From contig JAGSHN010000019.1 in assembly GCA_029855935.1 (NCBI GenBank), positions 41,216 to 105,215 of the forward strand: 64,000 nt of DNA. Reading direction: 5' to 3'. Of the stretch, positions 1 to 8,873 are shown in pieces; position 1 is the first letter of the stretch; each line of letters opens with the position of its first letter. Source of the DNA: Candidatus Thorarchaeota archaeon (lineage in GTDB: Archaea; Asgardarchaeota; Thorarchaeia; Thorarchaeales; Thorarchaeaceae). The notes beneath the pieces are model-generated. The model saw only the letters and a list, made by a program, of their open reading frames with translations, made no database searches and was not told the origin of the DNA. A program made the translations under genes and the position numbers.

Positions 1-397
1 GTGGTCCTCTCCCAGTGGAGTGGCCATAGGTTGCGACTGAACTTGTGTATATGAGCCTAGGGGGTTGTTCGAGATCTCGTGCCGCCTCAACGACATTTCT
101 GGTGCCTCCAACGTTGACAGCCCTAGTCAGTTCTGGTTGCTCCTCCGACGCTGGGGGCAGGACTGCAGCAAGATGCACTATACAGTCGACATCTCTGACT
201 GCATCTCTCACGTCCTCAGGCGATCTGATGTCGCCCCATATCACATCCACTCTGTCCAGATGCCTTAGGCGGCGGGCACGGCGCTCATTGGTCTCTGTCC
301 GGAGATCGAAGGCCATCACGGTGTTTCCCTGCTCAAGCAGCTGCGGGACAGTGTTCTGTCCGATGTTTCCCAGTGCACCAGTCACCAGTACGCGCAT
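1..397 (-). CDS. NAD-dependent epimerase/dehydratase (extended SDR), partial
   Basis: The reverse strand reads from an ATG at 397 and runs off the left edge of the window, so only the first ~132 residues are present. They begin with a classical Rossmann glycine motif (TGALGNIGQ), followed by an acidic residue after beta-2 (AFDLR), the DI...V core, a VHLAA strand and a YTSSVATYG segment. This is the pattern of extended short-chain dehydrogenases that act on nucleotide sugars (GalE-like). Substrate cannot be told from this fragment. It is divergent from the MarR-family gene at 531, and a perfect inverted repeat lies in the shared upstream region, so MarR control is plausible but inferred. Confidence 0.85.
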   Translation of the reverse strand, partial: MRVLVTGALGNIGQNTVPQLLEQGNTVMAFDLRTETNERRARRLRHLDRVDVIWGDIRSPEDVRDAVRDVDCIVHLAAVLPPASEEQPELTRAVNVGGTRNVVEAARDLEQPPRLIYTSSVATYGHSTGRGP

Positions 398-426
398 ACC
401 TACACCGAGCCCAGTCTACTAATTAG

Positions 427-444
427 TATTTCGGCGACGAAATA
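427..444. promoter_or_regulatory. Perfect inverted repeat, probable MarR operator
   Basis: Arms TATTTCG and CGAAATA are exact reverse complements separated by GCGA, giving an 18-base palindrome in the 133-base divergent region between the epimerase start (397) and the MarR-family start (531). Size and symmetry fit a dimeric winged-helix repressor site. Binding by the neighbouring regulator is an inference. Confidence 0.5.
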
Positions 445-530
445 TTGGATATCGAACAAAACGAAATGCTATTATCCGGGCCTGTGCCACTTGTTGTTCG
501 CACCCCTTGCGATGGACGAGGTAGCGTCTG

Positions 531-965
531 ATGGCGGATGATCGTGAGCGTCTCCTCTACGAGTTTGTGGGACTTCTCAGAGAGCTCAGCAGGATGAGAT
601 CGTTCTTTGTGATTGAGGGTCTCACCCTTGAGGAGTTCATGGTCCTAGATGAGGTCTCCGAGTCGGGGCCCTGTGTGATGCGTGACATTGCCACGGCACT
701 GTCTCTTCCCCCAAGCACCGCCACGGGGATAGTGGATCGCCTCGTGGAGAAGGACTATGTCCGGAGACGTCACTCCGACCGTGACCGCCGAAGGGTGATC
801 GTCGAACTGACGCCAGCAGGACTCTCCGCATACAACAAGTTTCGGGACAGAGCTCTGGCTCAGGTGGAGGACTCTGTGAGACATCTGAGCAATGGCGACC
901 TGCAGGCACTAATGAAGATAATACGCAAGATACTGGACCGTGCTGGAGAGCGGATGCAGTCCTGA
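531..965 (+). CDS. MarR-family transcriptional regulator
   Basis: A 144-residue protein of normal MarR length. Residues ~30-100 form the winged helix: the recognition region reads LSLPPSTATGIVDRLVEKDYVRR and is followed by the wing motif RHSDRDRRRVIVELTPAG, the hallmark (D-x-R-x-R-x-x-x-x-L-T-x-x-G) of MarR proteins. Flanking N- and C-terminal helices supply the dimer interface. It presumably represses itself and the divergent epimerase through the palindrome at 427-444. The ligand is unknown. The 147 bases downstream to the next gene hold nothing I recognise. Confidence 0.9.
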   Translation: MADDRERLLYEFVGLLRELSRMRSFFVIEGLTLEEFMVLDEVSESGPCVMRDIATALSLPPSTATGIVDRLVEKDYVRRRHSDRDRRRVIVELTPAGLSAYNKFRDRALAQVEDSVRHLSNGDLQALMKIIRKILDRAGERMQS

Positions 966-1112
966 TGGGAGCCTTGGCCAAGGTTGAGGACGGACATTTT
1001 CTCCGACGAGATGTGTTCGTCTATCTGCCAGGACAGTCCGTACCAGAGAAAGAAAATGAGGATGGAGGCGATGAGTCTGAGACTCACCGCTCCATATACT
1101 GGGAGTCCTGTT

Positions 1113-2930
1113 CTACGGTACAGTCAGGGTCTCGGATGTCTCCACGTTGTCCGCGGAGTTATAGGTGTATCCCGTCTTGACGAGATTGGTCACAGTGGAT
1201 GTGTACGTGCCGGTCCCGCCACGCTGATACACGAACGTCACAGTTCCATCCGTCCCCGTGTCTGCGTTACCAGTGGCATGCGAGCCATCAGGTAGTGTCA
1301 TATCCAAGTAGACGGTCACGCCCGAGAGTGGCGAGCCAGTTCCGTCGTGGACTGTCACCTTGGTGTAGACATCGTACCAGACGAAGATCCAGAAGCCGCC
1401 CTTCTGATACCACATGTCGATGCTGGCGACATGCATTGTGTTGGCAGATCCTTCCTCTGTGGTCGCAGAGGCTGGATCAGACTTCTCACCCTCGTTGCCT
1501 GAGGTGTCGACCGCTGAGACCTCGTAGGTGTAGGTTGTGCCTGGGGACAGACCTGAGTCGGTGTAGGTCGTGTCCGTAGTCTCGGCAATCTTGGTGCCGT
1601 CACGGTAGACGTTGTAGTGGTCGAGGTCCGACTCGGTGTTGGCATCCCACGTCAGCTTGATCTGGGTTGACGACAGGGTCGTTGCGGTCAGGCCGGTCAC
1701 CTTGGCTGGTGGGGTCGTGTCAGGGGGTGTGCTGCCACCGCCCGCAGCGTCCACTGCAGCTGGGGCGTTGACCTCACCATATCCGTACCGTTCGTCCCAG
1801 CCGGAAGGTCCGAGGTCGGTGGATGTCGTGTGGAGTATGTCCCTCACCTGGGCGGGCGTCAGGTCATGATTGGCACTCAGTATCAGTGCAACGACGCCAG
1901 CGACCATCGGACAGGCCATTGAGGTACCGCTCATCGTGTCATAGTTCTTGCTGTAACCGTACCACCAGCTGGTGAGTGTCACCGAGTAGGTGGGCATCGT
2001 GCTATATATGTCGACACCGGGAGCGACAACCTCCTGCTCAGGGCCGTAGTTGCTGAAGCTTGCGAGCTGATGGTCCTTGTCAATTGCTCCCACTGCGATG
2101 GCGTTATCGTATGCTGCAGGATAGGATATCTGGTTCTTGCCGTCATTGCCTGATGCTGCAACGACAACTATGCCGGCATTGTATGCGCGGTTGACCGCAT
2201 CATTGAATGCCGAGTCGTAGCTACCACCGCCAAGGCTCATAGAGATGACGTCCATCCCGTTGTCTATCGCCCAGTCTATGCCGGCGATGATGTCACTTGT
2301 GTAGCCTGAGCCGTAGGCATCGAGTACACGGACAGCATAGATCGAGGCGTGGGGTGCAACTCCTATGACTCCCTCACCATTGTCCTCTGCCGCGACAATT
2401 CCCGCGCAGTGCGTGCCATGGCCATTTTCGTCCTTCGGGTCGTTGTCATCATCGACAAAGTCGTGACCGCCCGCGTAGACATCGTCAAGGTCGGGGTGCG
2501 TGTAGTCAATTCCGGTGTCCAGTATGGCGACCTTCACGCCACTACCATCCGGATTCCCTTGGACCACGTCGACAGCATCCTCGGCTCCGCCCCAGACCTG
2601 TTCGGCGTCCACATCGTCGACACCCCAGTCCAGGGTGTCTTGGAACAGACTGACTCTGTGGTCAATCTGGATTGACGACACGAACCACGCATGTTCGAGT
2701 GTATGGTACAGCGCCATGGGGATTCGTGCGGCCATACCGTTCAGCACACTGTATTCTTGATACACATCTATTCCCGCTATGTTGACCTCTACTCCCGGTT
2801 TGAACAGAATGACCGCGTTGACATAGCGATCAGTCTGTGGCGACCGATTAATCGCGACGAGCGCGTTGGAGAAAATGAGTACTGAGATCACCACAGCGGA
2901 GAACAGAACCGCTCTCTCTCTTCTCCTCAT
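1113..2930 (-). CDS. Secreted subtilisin-family serine protease with FN3 domain
   Basis: A 605-residue S8 peptidase exported by an N-terminal signal/anchor (residues ~6-27, hydrophobic after MRRRER). Residues ~35-95 resemble an I9 inhibitor propeptide. The catalytic triad is complete: Asp138 (LDTGID), His171 (GHGTHCAG) and Ser337 (SGTSMACP), with oxyanion Asn262 (ASGND). A fibronectin type III domain follows at ~408-495, then a ~100-residue beta-rich C-terminal domain resembling an Ig-like module. There is no C-terminal membrane anchor, so it is probably released or held by its N-terminal segment. Transcribed alone; a TATA-like element lies ~90 bases upstream. Likely role is extracellular peptide degradation. 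Confidence 0.95.
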   Translation of the reverse strand: MRRRERAVLFSAVVISVLIFSNALVAINRSPQTDRYVNAVILFKPGVEVNIAGIDVYQEYSVLNGMAARIPMALYHTLEHAWFVSSIQIDHRVSLFQDTLDWGVDDVDAEQVWGGAEDAVDVVQGNPDGSGVKVAILDTGIDYTHPDLDDVYAGGHDFVDDDNDPKDENGHGTHCAGIVAAEDNGEGVIGVAPHASIYAVRVLDAYGSGYTSDIIAGIDWAIDNGMDVISMSLGGGSYDSAFNDAVNRAYNAGIVVVAASGNDGKNQISYPAAYDNAIAVGAIDKDHQLASFSNYGPEQEVVAPGVDIYSTMPTYSVTLTSWWYGYSKNYDTMSGTSMACPMVAGVVALILSANHDLTPAQVRDILHTTSTDLGPSGWDERYGYGEVNAPAAVDAAGGGSTPPDTTPPAKVTGLTATTLSSTQIKLTWDANTESDLDHYNVYRDGTKIAETTDTTYTDSGLSPGTTYTYEVSAVDTSGNEGEKSDPASATTEEGSANTMHVASIDMWYQKGGFWIFVWYDVYTKVTVHDGTGSPLSGVTVYLDMTLPDGSHATGNADTGTDGTVTFVYQRGGTGTYTSTVTNLVKTGYTYNSADNVETSETLTVP

Positions 2931-3015
2931 CTACATCACCAGTGTCCTGTGCTGCGATCAGGACATTTCCAATCTCTCATCCAATAGATGAGATGATGCA
3001 GTAATGACTAATCTG

Positions 3016-3025
3016 ATATTTAAAG
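3016..3025 (-). promoter_or_regulatory. TATA-like box upstream of the subtilisin gene
   Basis: The minus strand reads CTTTAAATAT about 86 bases before the protease start at 2930, within an AT-rich patch that stands out from the GC-rich surroundings. A leader of roughly 60 bases would result. Confidence 0.35.
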
Positions 3026-3125
3026 ACACTGGCAAAAACTGCACGCGTCTCGAACGTCGCACAGACGCACCCAGTTGTGTTCTTAGTGAGTGGGTCAGCT
3101 CGCTGGTGGAGTCGCCCGTTCAATA

Positions 3126-4316
3126 TCAGCGCTCCATATCGCGGAGCGGGGTCTCGACCACATACGACCGGTCGTTTCTCCAGCCACTCTCTGGGTCATA
3201 GTTCTCGTGATAGAAGAAGTACGTGTAAGAAGAGTCGAGCTGAAGCTGATAGACGTGGACATCTCTACAGTGCTCCCAGAAGAACTCGGAGATCTCAGGA
3301 GCGAATGATGGCGGTGTCATCGAGTAGAGCAGGAAGTCGTTGCCGTTGGTCACGCCCTTCATCTCGAAGGGTATGGCGCCGCTGTCGATGAACCAGTGGA
3401 AGGTCCGGGCATTGAGTTCTCCCTCTGTGTCGAACGTGCCGATGATCAGTTGCGGATACGTGAGGTCAAAGATTGTCCGGTCGTAGTAGAGGATGTCCTT
3501 AGGAGCAAAGAGCCTTCTGATTCGTTCGACGCGTCGTGAGATGGTCGTGGCATCTCTGTCATAGACCTCGGCCAGTCGAGTGAAGTTCGGATGGGCGTTG
3601 ATTGTCAGTTCGCGCAACAGCTGTAGGTCGAGCAGGTCTATGGACTCAGGTGGGGTCGGCCTGTCCTCGGGTGGGCTCTTGTCAGGACAGCGCTCAAGGA
3701 ACTCACTCCAGATGGACTCGACACGACTCAGACGAATCCCTATGGCTGACTTCCTCCCGTACTCGATCTCCCATCTATTGGTCTTGATGTCCCAGCGCTG
3801 GAGGTCGGCACCACGACCTGCAACGAATCTCGACTCGATGACTCTATAGTCCTCGCACGCGCCTCTCTCAACAAGAGCGTTGTACAGGTCACGTATCATG
3901 ATGTCTGTCTGAGGCGGGATGTCAAACTGGGCGTACAACACAGCCTCGTCTCCAAAGGCGACGACACGATAATGGGTGTGTGGATGGACATCGCAGAGTC
4001 GTTTGAGCCTGTTCAGCTGGTCCCTTGTCTGTATCCCTAGGAAGATAATATGGTGCCTAAGCAGGCCGAGGCTACTGGGGACGTAGGCGGCCTCGACCTC
4101 CGTCTGGAGACGCTCTCCCAGTAGCGGATCGGTTATCACCCTGCTGGGACGTAGAACTCCTCTCTCACGCAGTTTCATCAGGCGGAGTCGGACTGTCTCT
4201 GGTGCGACACCCATCTTCCTTGCTATCTGTGTGTTGCTCAGTGAAGGTTCCTGTTCGAGGGCCAGCAGAATCTTGAGGTCCCTACTATCAATGTGTGTCG
4301 ACGTGGAGGCCACCAT
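3126..4316 (-). CDS. Double Lrp/AsnC-type transcriptional regulator
   Basis: A 396-residue protein with two helix-turn-helix units of Lrp/AsnC character. The first spans ~11-57 (DLKILLALEQ...NTQIARKMGVAPETVRLRLMKL) and the second ~226-272 (LLDLQLLRELTIN...ATTISRRVERIRRLF). Each is followed by an alpha/beta stretch that may be a divergent effector domain. Ordinary Lrp proteins are ~150 residues with one HTH, so this looks like an internal duplication carrying both DNA-binding units on one chain. A second protein of the same plan lies at 6380. Targets are unknown. It ends 195 bases after the protease start and begins 60 bases after the secreted protein gene at 4377, on the same strand. Confidence 0.75.
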   Translation of the reverse strand: MVASTSTHIDSRDLKILLALEQEPSLSNTQIARKMGVAPETVRLRLMKLRERGVLRPSRVITDPLLGERLQTEVEAAYVPSSLGLLRHHIIFLGIQTRDQLNRLKRLCDVHPHTHYRVVAFGDEAVLYAQFDIPPQTDIMIRDLYNALVERGACEDYRVIESRFVAGRGADLQRWDIKTNRWEIEYGRKSAIGIRLSRVESIWSEFLERCPDKSPPEDRPTPPESIDLLDLQLLRELTINAHPNFTRLAEVYDRDATTISRRVERIRRLFAPKDILYYDRTIFDLTYPQLIIGTFDTEGELNARTFHWFIDSGAIPFEMKGVTNGNDFLLYSMTPPSFAPEISEFFWEHCRDVHVYQLQLDSSYTYFFYHENYDPESGWRNDRSYVVETPLRDMER

Positions 4317-4376
4317 TGCTCTGTCTTCCTGTCAGATGTTTCATCGGGCTTTGGAGGGGACGTTGTATTGTGCTCC

Positions 4377-4886
4377 TCAACGGACCCCGAATGTCGGCTT
4401 TCCGCCCTCACTTCCGCCTGGCGGGTCGAACACGTAGTGTTTGTAGTCATATGGGGTCCCAGGTGTGTAGAGTATGGCGTGGACATAGACGGTGTAGTCG
4501 CCGGACTCTGTGGCGTGATTGAAGAACAGATTCTCTATCGTCACTGTGTCATAGAATGCGAGCACGTAGACTATGTACGAGTAATTGGTCCCCGAGGGTA
4601 GCTGTAGGGTGATCAGGTAAGCGAACCGGCAGTACGGGAAGAGGCCCTCGATGTCGAACCGTGTGATCACGAGGACATCATCGGAGAACGAGTCGTGGTC
4701 GAGGTCAGTGTAGGTCGCATATGTTATCGTCACAGTGATAGTCGGCTCGGTGCTGTCAGAGGAGTCGTCGGTGGAGGCCGCATACGCGGGCTGGACTCCA
4801 AGCAGCGCGAAGACCGTGAGCACTAGCAGGCCCGCCACGAGCGCTCTTGATTTCATCCCTCTCGGCGGGGTAAGCATCTCTCTCAT
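4377..4886 (-). CDS. Secreted protein of unknown function with Asp-rich loop
   Basis: A 169-residue protein. The ATG at 4886 has a strong Shine-Dalgarno (GGAGG, 6-base spacing); an internal ATG at 4856 would begin directly at a signal peptide (residues ~11-37, ending QPAYA before Ala/Ser). After a short acidic/Ser linker comes the D-L-D-H-D-S-F-S-D-D loop, which resembles the calcium-binding loops of dockerin/thrombospondin type-3 repeats, followed by beta-strand-rich sequence with many aromatic residues. No family recognised. It may be secreted or cell-surface; the protease and this protein are both exported and lie close together. Confidence 0.7.
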   Translation of the reverse strand: MREMLTPPRGMKSRALVAGLLVLTVFALLGVQPAYAASTDDSSDSTEPTITVTITYATYTDLDHDSFSDDVLVITRFDIEGLFPYCRFAYLITLQLPSGTNYSYIVYVLAFYDTVTIENLFFNHATESGDYTVYVHAILYTPGTPYDYKHYVFDPPGGSEGGKPTFGVR

Positions 4887-4931
4887 CTCTTGCCTCCTCT
4901 CAAGTAGGCTGCACGCTGGTATGGCAAGATG

Positions 4932-4943
4932 GCTATATATTGG
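4932..4943 (-). promoter_or_regulatory. TATA box for the secreted protein gene
   Basis: Minus strand reads CCAATATATAGC some 46-57 bases before the ATG at 4886. This is a good archaeal TATA match at a sensible distance. Confidence 0.5.
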
Positions 4944-5038
4944 TTTTGGGAGAAACTGCGTTGCAGCTGGCAGTGCCGTACTACTGAGGGACCGTCAGCC
5001 GTGCTTGTCGAGGAGCGGAGGGGCGGACAGTAGCCGCC

Positions 5039-6295
5039 TCATGTCCCCTCGGCATATGCTCTGGCGTAGGCCTCCTGTTCCTCCGTCCACTCATCTATCT
5101 CTATGCCCATCGTGTGGAGCTTCATCAGGGCGGTCTGTTGGTCCAGCTCGTGCGGGAAGTCGTAGACCCCAGGTTCCAGCTCCTTGCCGTGTCGGGAGAG
5201 CCAGAGCATCGCATTGAGCTGCCCTGCAAAGCTGAGGTCCATTACCTCACTGGGATGTCCGCTTGCTGCAACAAGATTCACTAATCGGCCCTCTGCCAGC
5301 AGATAGATGGTCCTGCCGTCCTTGAGCGTGAACTCCTCAAGAGCGTGACGCACCCTCTTTCGCGAGACACTCATTGCCACCAGATCGGGCTCGTTGATCT
5401 CCACATTGTAGTGGCCAGCATTACCGAGCACGGCGCCGTCCTTCATCAGCTTGATGTGCTCGCCTGTGATGACATCCTTCATCCCGGTCGCCGTGATGAA
5501 CAGGTCGCCCTCGCGTGCAGCGTCCCTCATTGGCATCACACGGTAGCCATCCATTCGTGCCTGCAGAGCTCTGACCGGGTCGACCTCCGTCACGATGACA
5601 TCAGCGCCCAGCCCTCTTGCACGCATCGCGAGGCCTCTGCCGCAGTAGCCATAGCCCGCAATCACGACGGTCTTTCCTGCAATCAGTATCTCTGAGGCCC
5701 GGAGGACCCCATCAAACGTGCTCTGTCCCGTCCCGTAGACGTTGTCGAACATGTGCTTTGTGTCAGCGTCGTTGACGGCCATTATCGGATACTTCAGTAC
5801 GCCGTCCTCGGCCATCGCTCTGACCCTGATCACACCGGTCGTGGTCTCCTCGGAGCCGCCGTACAGATTCGGTATGAGATTCTGATGCTTGTTGTGCAGT
5901 GTGAAGATCAGGTCGGCGCCATCGTCAAGCGTCAGGTGCGGCTCTATCTTCAGAGTCTGGTCGATGCACCAGTAGTACTCCTCGGTGGTGAGGCCGTTCC
6001 ACGCAAAGACCGAGACATCGTTTGCAGCAAGGGCGGCGGCGACCCTGTCATTCGTCGACAGGGGATTGCATCCACACCAAGCCACCTGCGCGCCCAGCTC
6101 TCGGAGGGTCTCCACCAGCACTGCTGTCTCCTTTGTCACGTGAAGACAGCCCGAGATTCTGAAGTCCCTCAGCGGCTTCTCCTTCGAGTACTTCTTCCGC
6201 AGATGCATCAGCACTGGCATATGCTTCTCAGCGTAGTCAATCAGCCTCCGGCCCTCTTCGGCCAGTGAGATGTCCTTCACCTTGTAGTCCGTCAT
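5039..6295 (-). CDS. ahcY: S-adenosylhomocysteine hydrolase (adenosylhomocysteinase)
   Basis: A 418-residue cytosolic enzyme that splits S-adenosylhomocysteine into adenosine and homocysteine, relieving product inhibition of methyltransferases. Landmarks: the N-terminal SGCLHVTKETAVLVETL segment, CNPLSTNDRVAAAL, the substrate/NAD region VNDADTKHMFDNVYGTGQS, the NAD-binding glycine motif AGYGYCGRG (~215-223), and a C-terminal GHP...MDLSFA stretch. Length fits the short archaeal/thermophilic form rather than the ~470-residue form with an insertion. It is divergent from the double-HTH regulator at 6380, which may control it (inference). Confidence 0.97.
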   Translation of the reverse strand: MTDYKVKDISLAEEGRRLIDYAEKHMPVLMHLRKKYSKEKPLRDFRISGCLHVTKETAVLVETLRELGAQVAWCGCNPLSTNDRVAAALAANDVSVFAWNGLTTEEYYWCIDQTLKIEPHLTLDDGADLIFTLHNKHQNLIPNLYGGSEETTTGVIRVRAMAEDGVLKYPIMAVNDADTKHMFDNVYGTGQSTFDGVLRASEILIAGKTVVIAGYGYCGRGLAMRARGLGADVIVTEVDPVRALQARMDGYRVMPMRDAAREGDLFITATGMKDVITGEHIKLMKDGAVLGNAGHYNVEINEPDLVAMSVSRKRVRHALEEFTLKDGRTIYLLAEGRLVNLVAASGHPSEVMDLSFAGQLNAMLWLSRHGKELEPGVYDFPHELDQQTALMKLHTMGIEIDEWTEEQEAYARAYAEGT

Positions 6296-6379
6296 AGTCT
6301 CATCCTGCCGTGACTCGCGGGCACAGTCATATTAGTGTTACATCACTGTCGGGAATCAATTGCACGGTGTTGTCCCGCA

Positions 6380-7324
6380 ATGAAGCAGAAGATTACTAGC
6401 GATGAACAGAGGTTACTGTGGCTTCTCGTCCGGAACGCGAGGACGCCTCTGACCGTGGTCGCCGAACAGGTCGGTCGCGGTCGTAACTGGGTCGCACGGA
6501 CGGTACGTCGTCTTGCAAGGACCGGTGTGATCCGGGCCTATACCACAGTCGTGAATCCGCTGGCGGGCCACATAGAACGCAGCACGATACTCCTTGTGAA
6601 GACGAATCCACGTGAGACTCATCTGAGTGGTGCATTGCTCAGAGTCCCAGACATCGAGTCCCTTGACGGGATCTCGGGGGAACACTCCCTGCTTGGGCTC
6701 TTCAGGTTCTCCAGCGCAACATCGTTTCGCGACTTCCTCGACCTTGTTGACAGTACGATAGCACGCAGCTCGTGGAAGACCTACTCACTCGTGCAGGTCC
6801 TCGCGACATACAAGACCAGGGGTTTTGAGGTGATGGCCCCTCCGCGAGTCAACTCGCCTCTCTCGGCCACTGACCTTGAGATACTGCGCATAGTCCGTCG
6901 TCAGACTCCCTCCCCTGAGAGACCGTTCCCGCTCTCGCAACGCGACATCGGTTCACGGCTGAGGCGACCACTGAGCCAACCGGCTGTGTCCAAGGCACTC
7001 GGGCGTCTTGAGTCAAGTGGTGTCATCCTCGGGTACTCTGTGGACATACCATTCCAGTATCTGGGCCTGCCAATCAAGTTCTTCGTGCAGATCAAGGCCT
7101 CCCCCGGGACAATTGCTGACACTGCACGCACCATTGCCGCAATCGAGGAGGTGTGGGACCTGCACAGGACGAGTGAGTCGTACAGTCTGTTTGCCACTGT
7201 CAGGACATCAAGTATCGACGACTACAATCGCTTCCTGCGCAGGCTCTATGGCGACGAGAATGTTCTCGACACTCACTCATACATCTCGCTTGAGGAGTGG
7301 CCGCTGCCTGCTCATAGTGGTTGA
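6380..7324 (+). CDS. Double Lrp/AsnC-family transcriptional regulator
   Basis: A 314-residue protein starting at ATG 6380 (MKQKITSDEQ); the reading frame is open 45 bases further upstream but that extension (rich in Cys/His) does not look like protein. Two Lrp-like modules in tandem: HTH1 ~5-52 (LLWLLVRNARTPLTVVAEQVGRG), then a ligand-domain-like stretch; HTH2 ~165-215 (DLEILRIVRRQ...SQPAVSKALGRLESSGVI), then a second alpha/beta domain. It shares this design with the protein at 3126 but the sequences are distinct. It lies back to back with ahcY, with 84 bases between the two starts. Confidence 0.75.
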   Translation: MKQKITSDEQRLLWLLVRNARTPLTVVAEQVGRGRNWVARTVRRLARTGVIRAYTTVVNPLAGHIERSTILLVKTNPRETHLSGALLRVPDIESLDGISGEHSLLGLFRFSSATSFRDFLDLVDSTIARSSWKTYSLVQVLATYKTRGFEVMAPPRVNSPLSATDLEILRIVRRQTPSPERPFPLSQRDIGSRLRRPLSQPAVSKALGRLESSGVILGYSVDIPFQYLGLPIKFFVQIKASPGTIADTARTIAAIEEVWDLHRTSESYSLFATVRTSSIDDYNRFLRRLYGDENVLDTHSYISLEEWPLPAHSG

Positions 7325-7401
7325 CGCCACTTGGCTGTGAGCGCTGACGGAGGATCAACTTGGTCTTCCGTGCTCACACAGCGTGCCCCCAAGTTGGCCC
7401 A

Positions 7402-7773
7402 TCAGTAGATGACCATGTCCTCACGACTCAGATAGGCCATCTCGAACTCGCCGGTCAGACGGAGGACATTTCGAGGGCAGGACTCGACGCACTGGTTGCA
7501 CAGTGTGCATCGGTCGAAGTGACAGATTGGACGGTAGCCGGTCTTTGTCTTCACGTCCTCAGGCCGACACTCTATCATCTCAATTGCGCCGGAGGGGCAT
7601 ACTCTCTCGCAGATCTTGCAGCCGGTGCACTTGGCGGGCTCGGCGTACTCCCAGCGTCCTCTCAGCCCCTTGGGGATATTCAGTCCCCTCTTTGTCGCCG
7701 GATATACCACGGTGGCAGGCTTGGACACAGCACCCCTCAGCAGCTCTCTCTCCATCTTTCCGAGTCTTGGCAT
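7402..7773 (-). CDS. Group 4 hydrogenase ferredoxin-like subunit (NuoI/EchF/MbhN type)
   Basis: A 123-residue iron-sulfur protein, last gene of the hydrogenase operon. It has two [4Fe-4S] motifs: CTGCKICERVCPSGAIE (~49-65) and CTLCNQCVESCPRNVL (~88-103). These relay electrons from ferredoxin toward the small subunit. Its start is 4 bases after the NuoH-like stop. It is shorter than bacterial NuoI, as usual for Ech/Mbh-type subunits. Confidence 0.9.
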   Translation of the reverse strand: MPRLGKMERELLRGAVSKPATVVYPATKRGLNIPKGLRGRWEYAEPAKCTGCKICERVCPSGAIEMIECRPEDVKTKTGYRPICHFDRCTLCNQCVESCPRNVLRLTGEFEMAYLSREDMVIY

Positions 7774-7777
7774 CTTC

Positions 7778-8869
7778 TCACACCACCCCCAGCATCGGGA
7801 ACACGTAGACCAGCGCGACCTGTACTATGAAGAGTGACAGGATGGCAAGCGGGACCATAACCCTCCAGGCGTAGCGCACAATCTGATCGATACGCCATCG
7901 TGCGAATGCAGCCCGCATGTTCGACAGAATCACCACGACGACAGCGGACTTCAGCATGAAGACCAGCGGATAGTACACCCATCCGACCCAGGTCGTCGCA
8001 GCCAGTGTTGCAAAGTCCACTGAGAACAGCCGGAGTGGGATGAACTCAAGCAGGTACGGTCCTCCGAGAAACAGCGTCGTCGCCAGTCCTGCGCTGTACA
8101 CGAGAAGGATGTCCTCAGCGAGGTGAATCAGCGCGAGCTTCTTGCCACTGTACTCGACCTGCCAGCCATGAACAATCTCAGTCTCGGCGTGGCTCACGTC
8201 GAAGGGTATGCGCTCGAGCTCGGCCTCGCTTGTGATCAGGAATATGATGAAGGGTAGCATAAGCAGCCAGACGGTCGCAGGGCTTGACCGAACGAGGGTG
8301 TTCATTATGGTGCTGACGGACAGGCTACCCGCCAGAGTGGCAGGGATGATCAGGGCGATGATGAGCGGAATCTCAAAGCTGACCAACAGCATACCCGTGC
8401 GTGCCGCCCCAGTCTGACCGAACGGGTTTGAGGAGAAGTATCCCGCGAGGATGATGAGTATTGCCACGAGGGTGCTGAGGAACAGTATCAGTATGAGGTC
8501 ACCCTCAAAGCTCAGGATACCCTGAACGCCCGGCATGCTTGGGTTCACGTCCACCACTGGTAGGAACATGCAGAGGGTGAGGCTGAGAACCAGCATCACC
8601 ACTGGGACTGCAGCGAATCCGCGTCCGTCGGCCTTCTCTGGCGTGAGGTCCTCCTTGCCCAGCAGCTTGAAGAAGTCCATCAGAGGCTGGAGGATTCCCC
8701 TCCATCCGGTGTGAAGCGGGCCTATTCGGTTCTGCATTCTCGCGTAGACCTTTCTGTCTACCCACTCCCAGAGGAGTGCCAGAGTTGTGATGAACAGGAT
8801 TCCAGGAAAGACTAGGACCCAGAGTATCTGTAGGAGTATGTCCAGAGGCGTCGAGGCGAAGATCTGCAT
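7778..8869 (-). CDS. Group 4 hydrogenase/complex I membrane subunit H (NuoH/EchB/MbhM type)
   Basis: A 363-residue polytopic membrane protein with about eight hydrophobic segments. Family signatures visible: VYARMQNRIGPLHTGWRGILQPLMDFFKLLGKE near the N-terminus (RxGP and DxxKLxxKE), the acidic loop ITSEAELERIPFDVSHAETEIVHGW (E...PFDxxEAExE-like), and an FFLGG-like turn LFLGGPYLLEF. This subunit couples the peripheral redox arm to the ion-translocating membrane arm. It sits between the large subunit (4 bases upstream) and the ferredoxin subunit. Confidence 0.95.
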   Translation of the reverse strand: MQIFASTPLDILLQILWVLVFPGILFITTLALLWEWVDRKVYARMQNRIGPLHTGWRGILQPLMDFFKLLGKEDLTPEKADGRGFAAVPVVMLVLSLTLCMFLPVVDVNPSMPGVQGILSFEGDLILILFLSTLVAILIILAGYFSSNPFGQTGAARTGMLLVSFEIPLIIALIIPATLAGSLSVSTIMNTLVRSSPATVWLLMLPFIIFLITSEAELERIPFDVSHAETEIVHGWQVEYSGKKLALIHLAEDILLVYSAGLATTLFLGGPYLLEFIPLRLFSVDFATLAATTWVGWVYYPLVFMLKSAVVVVILSNMRAAFARWRIDQIVRYAWRVMVPLAILSLFIVQVALVYVFPMLGVV

Positions 8870-8873
8870 CTCC

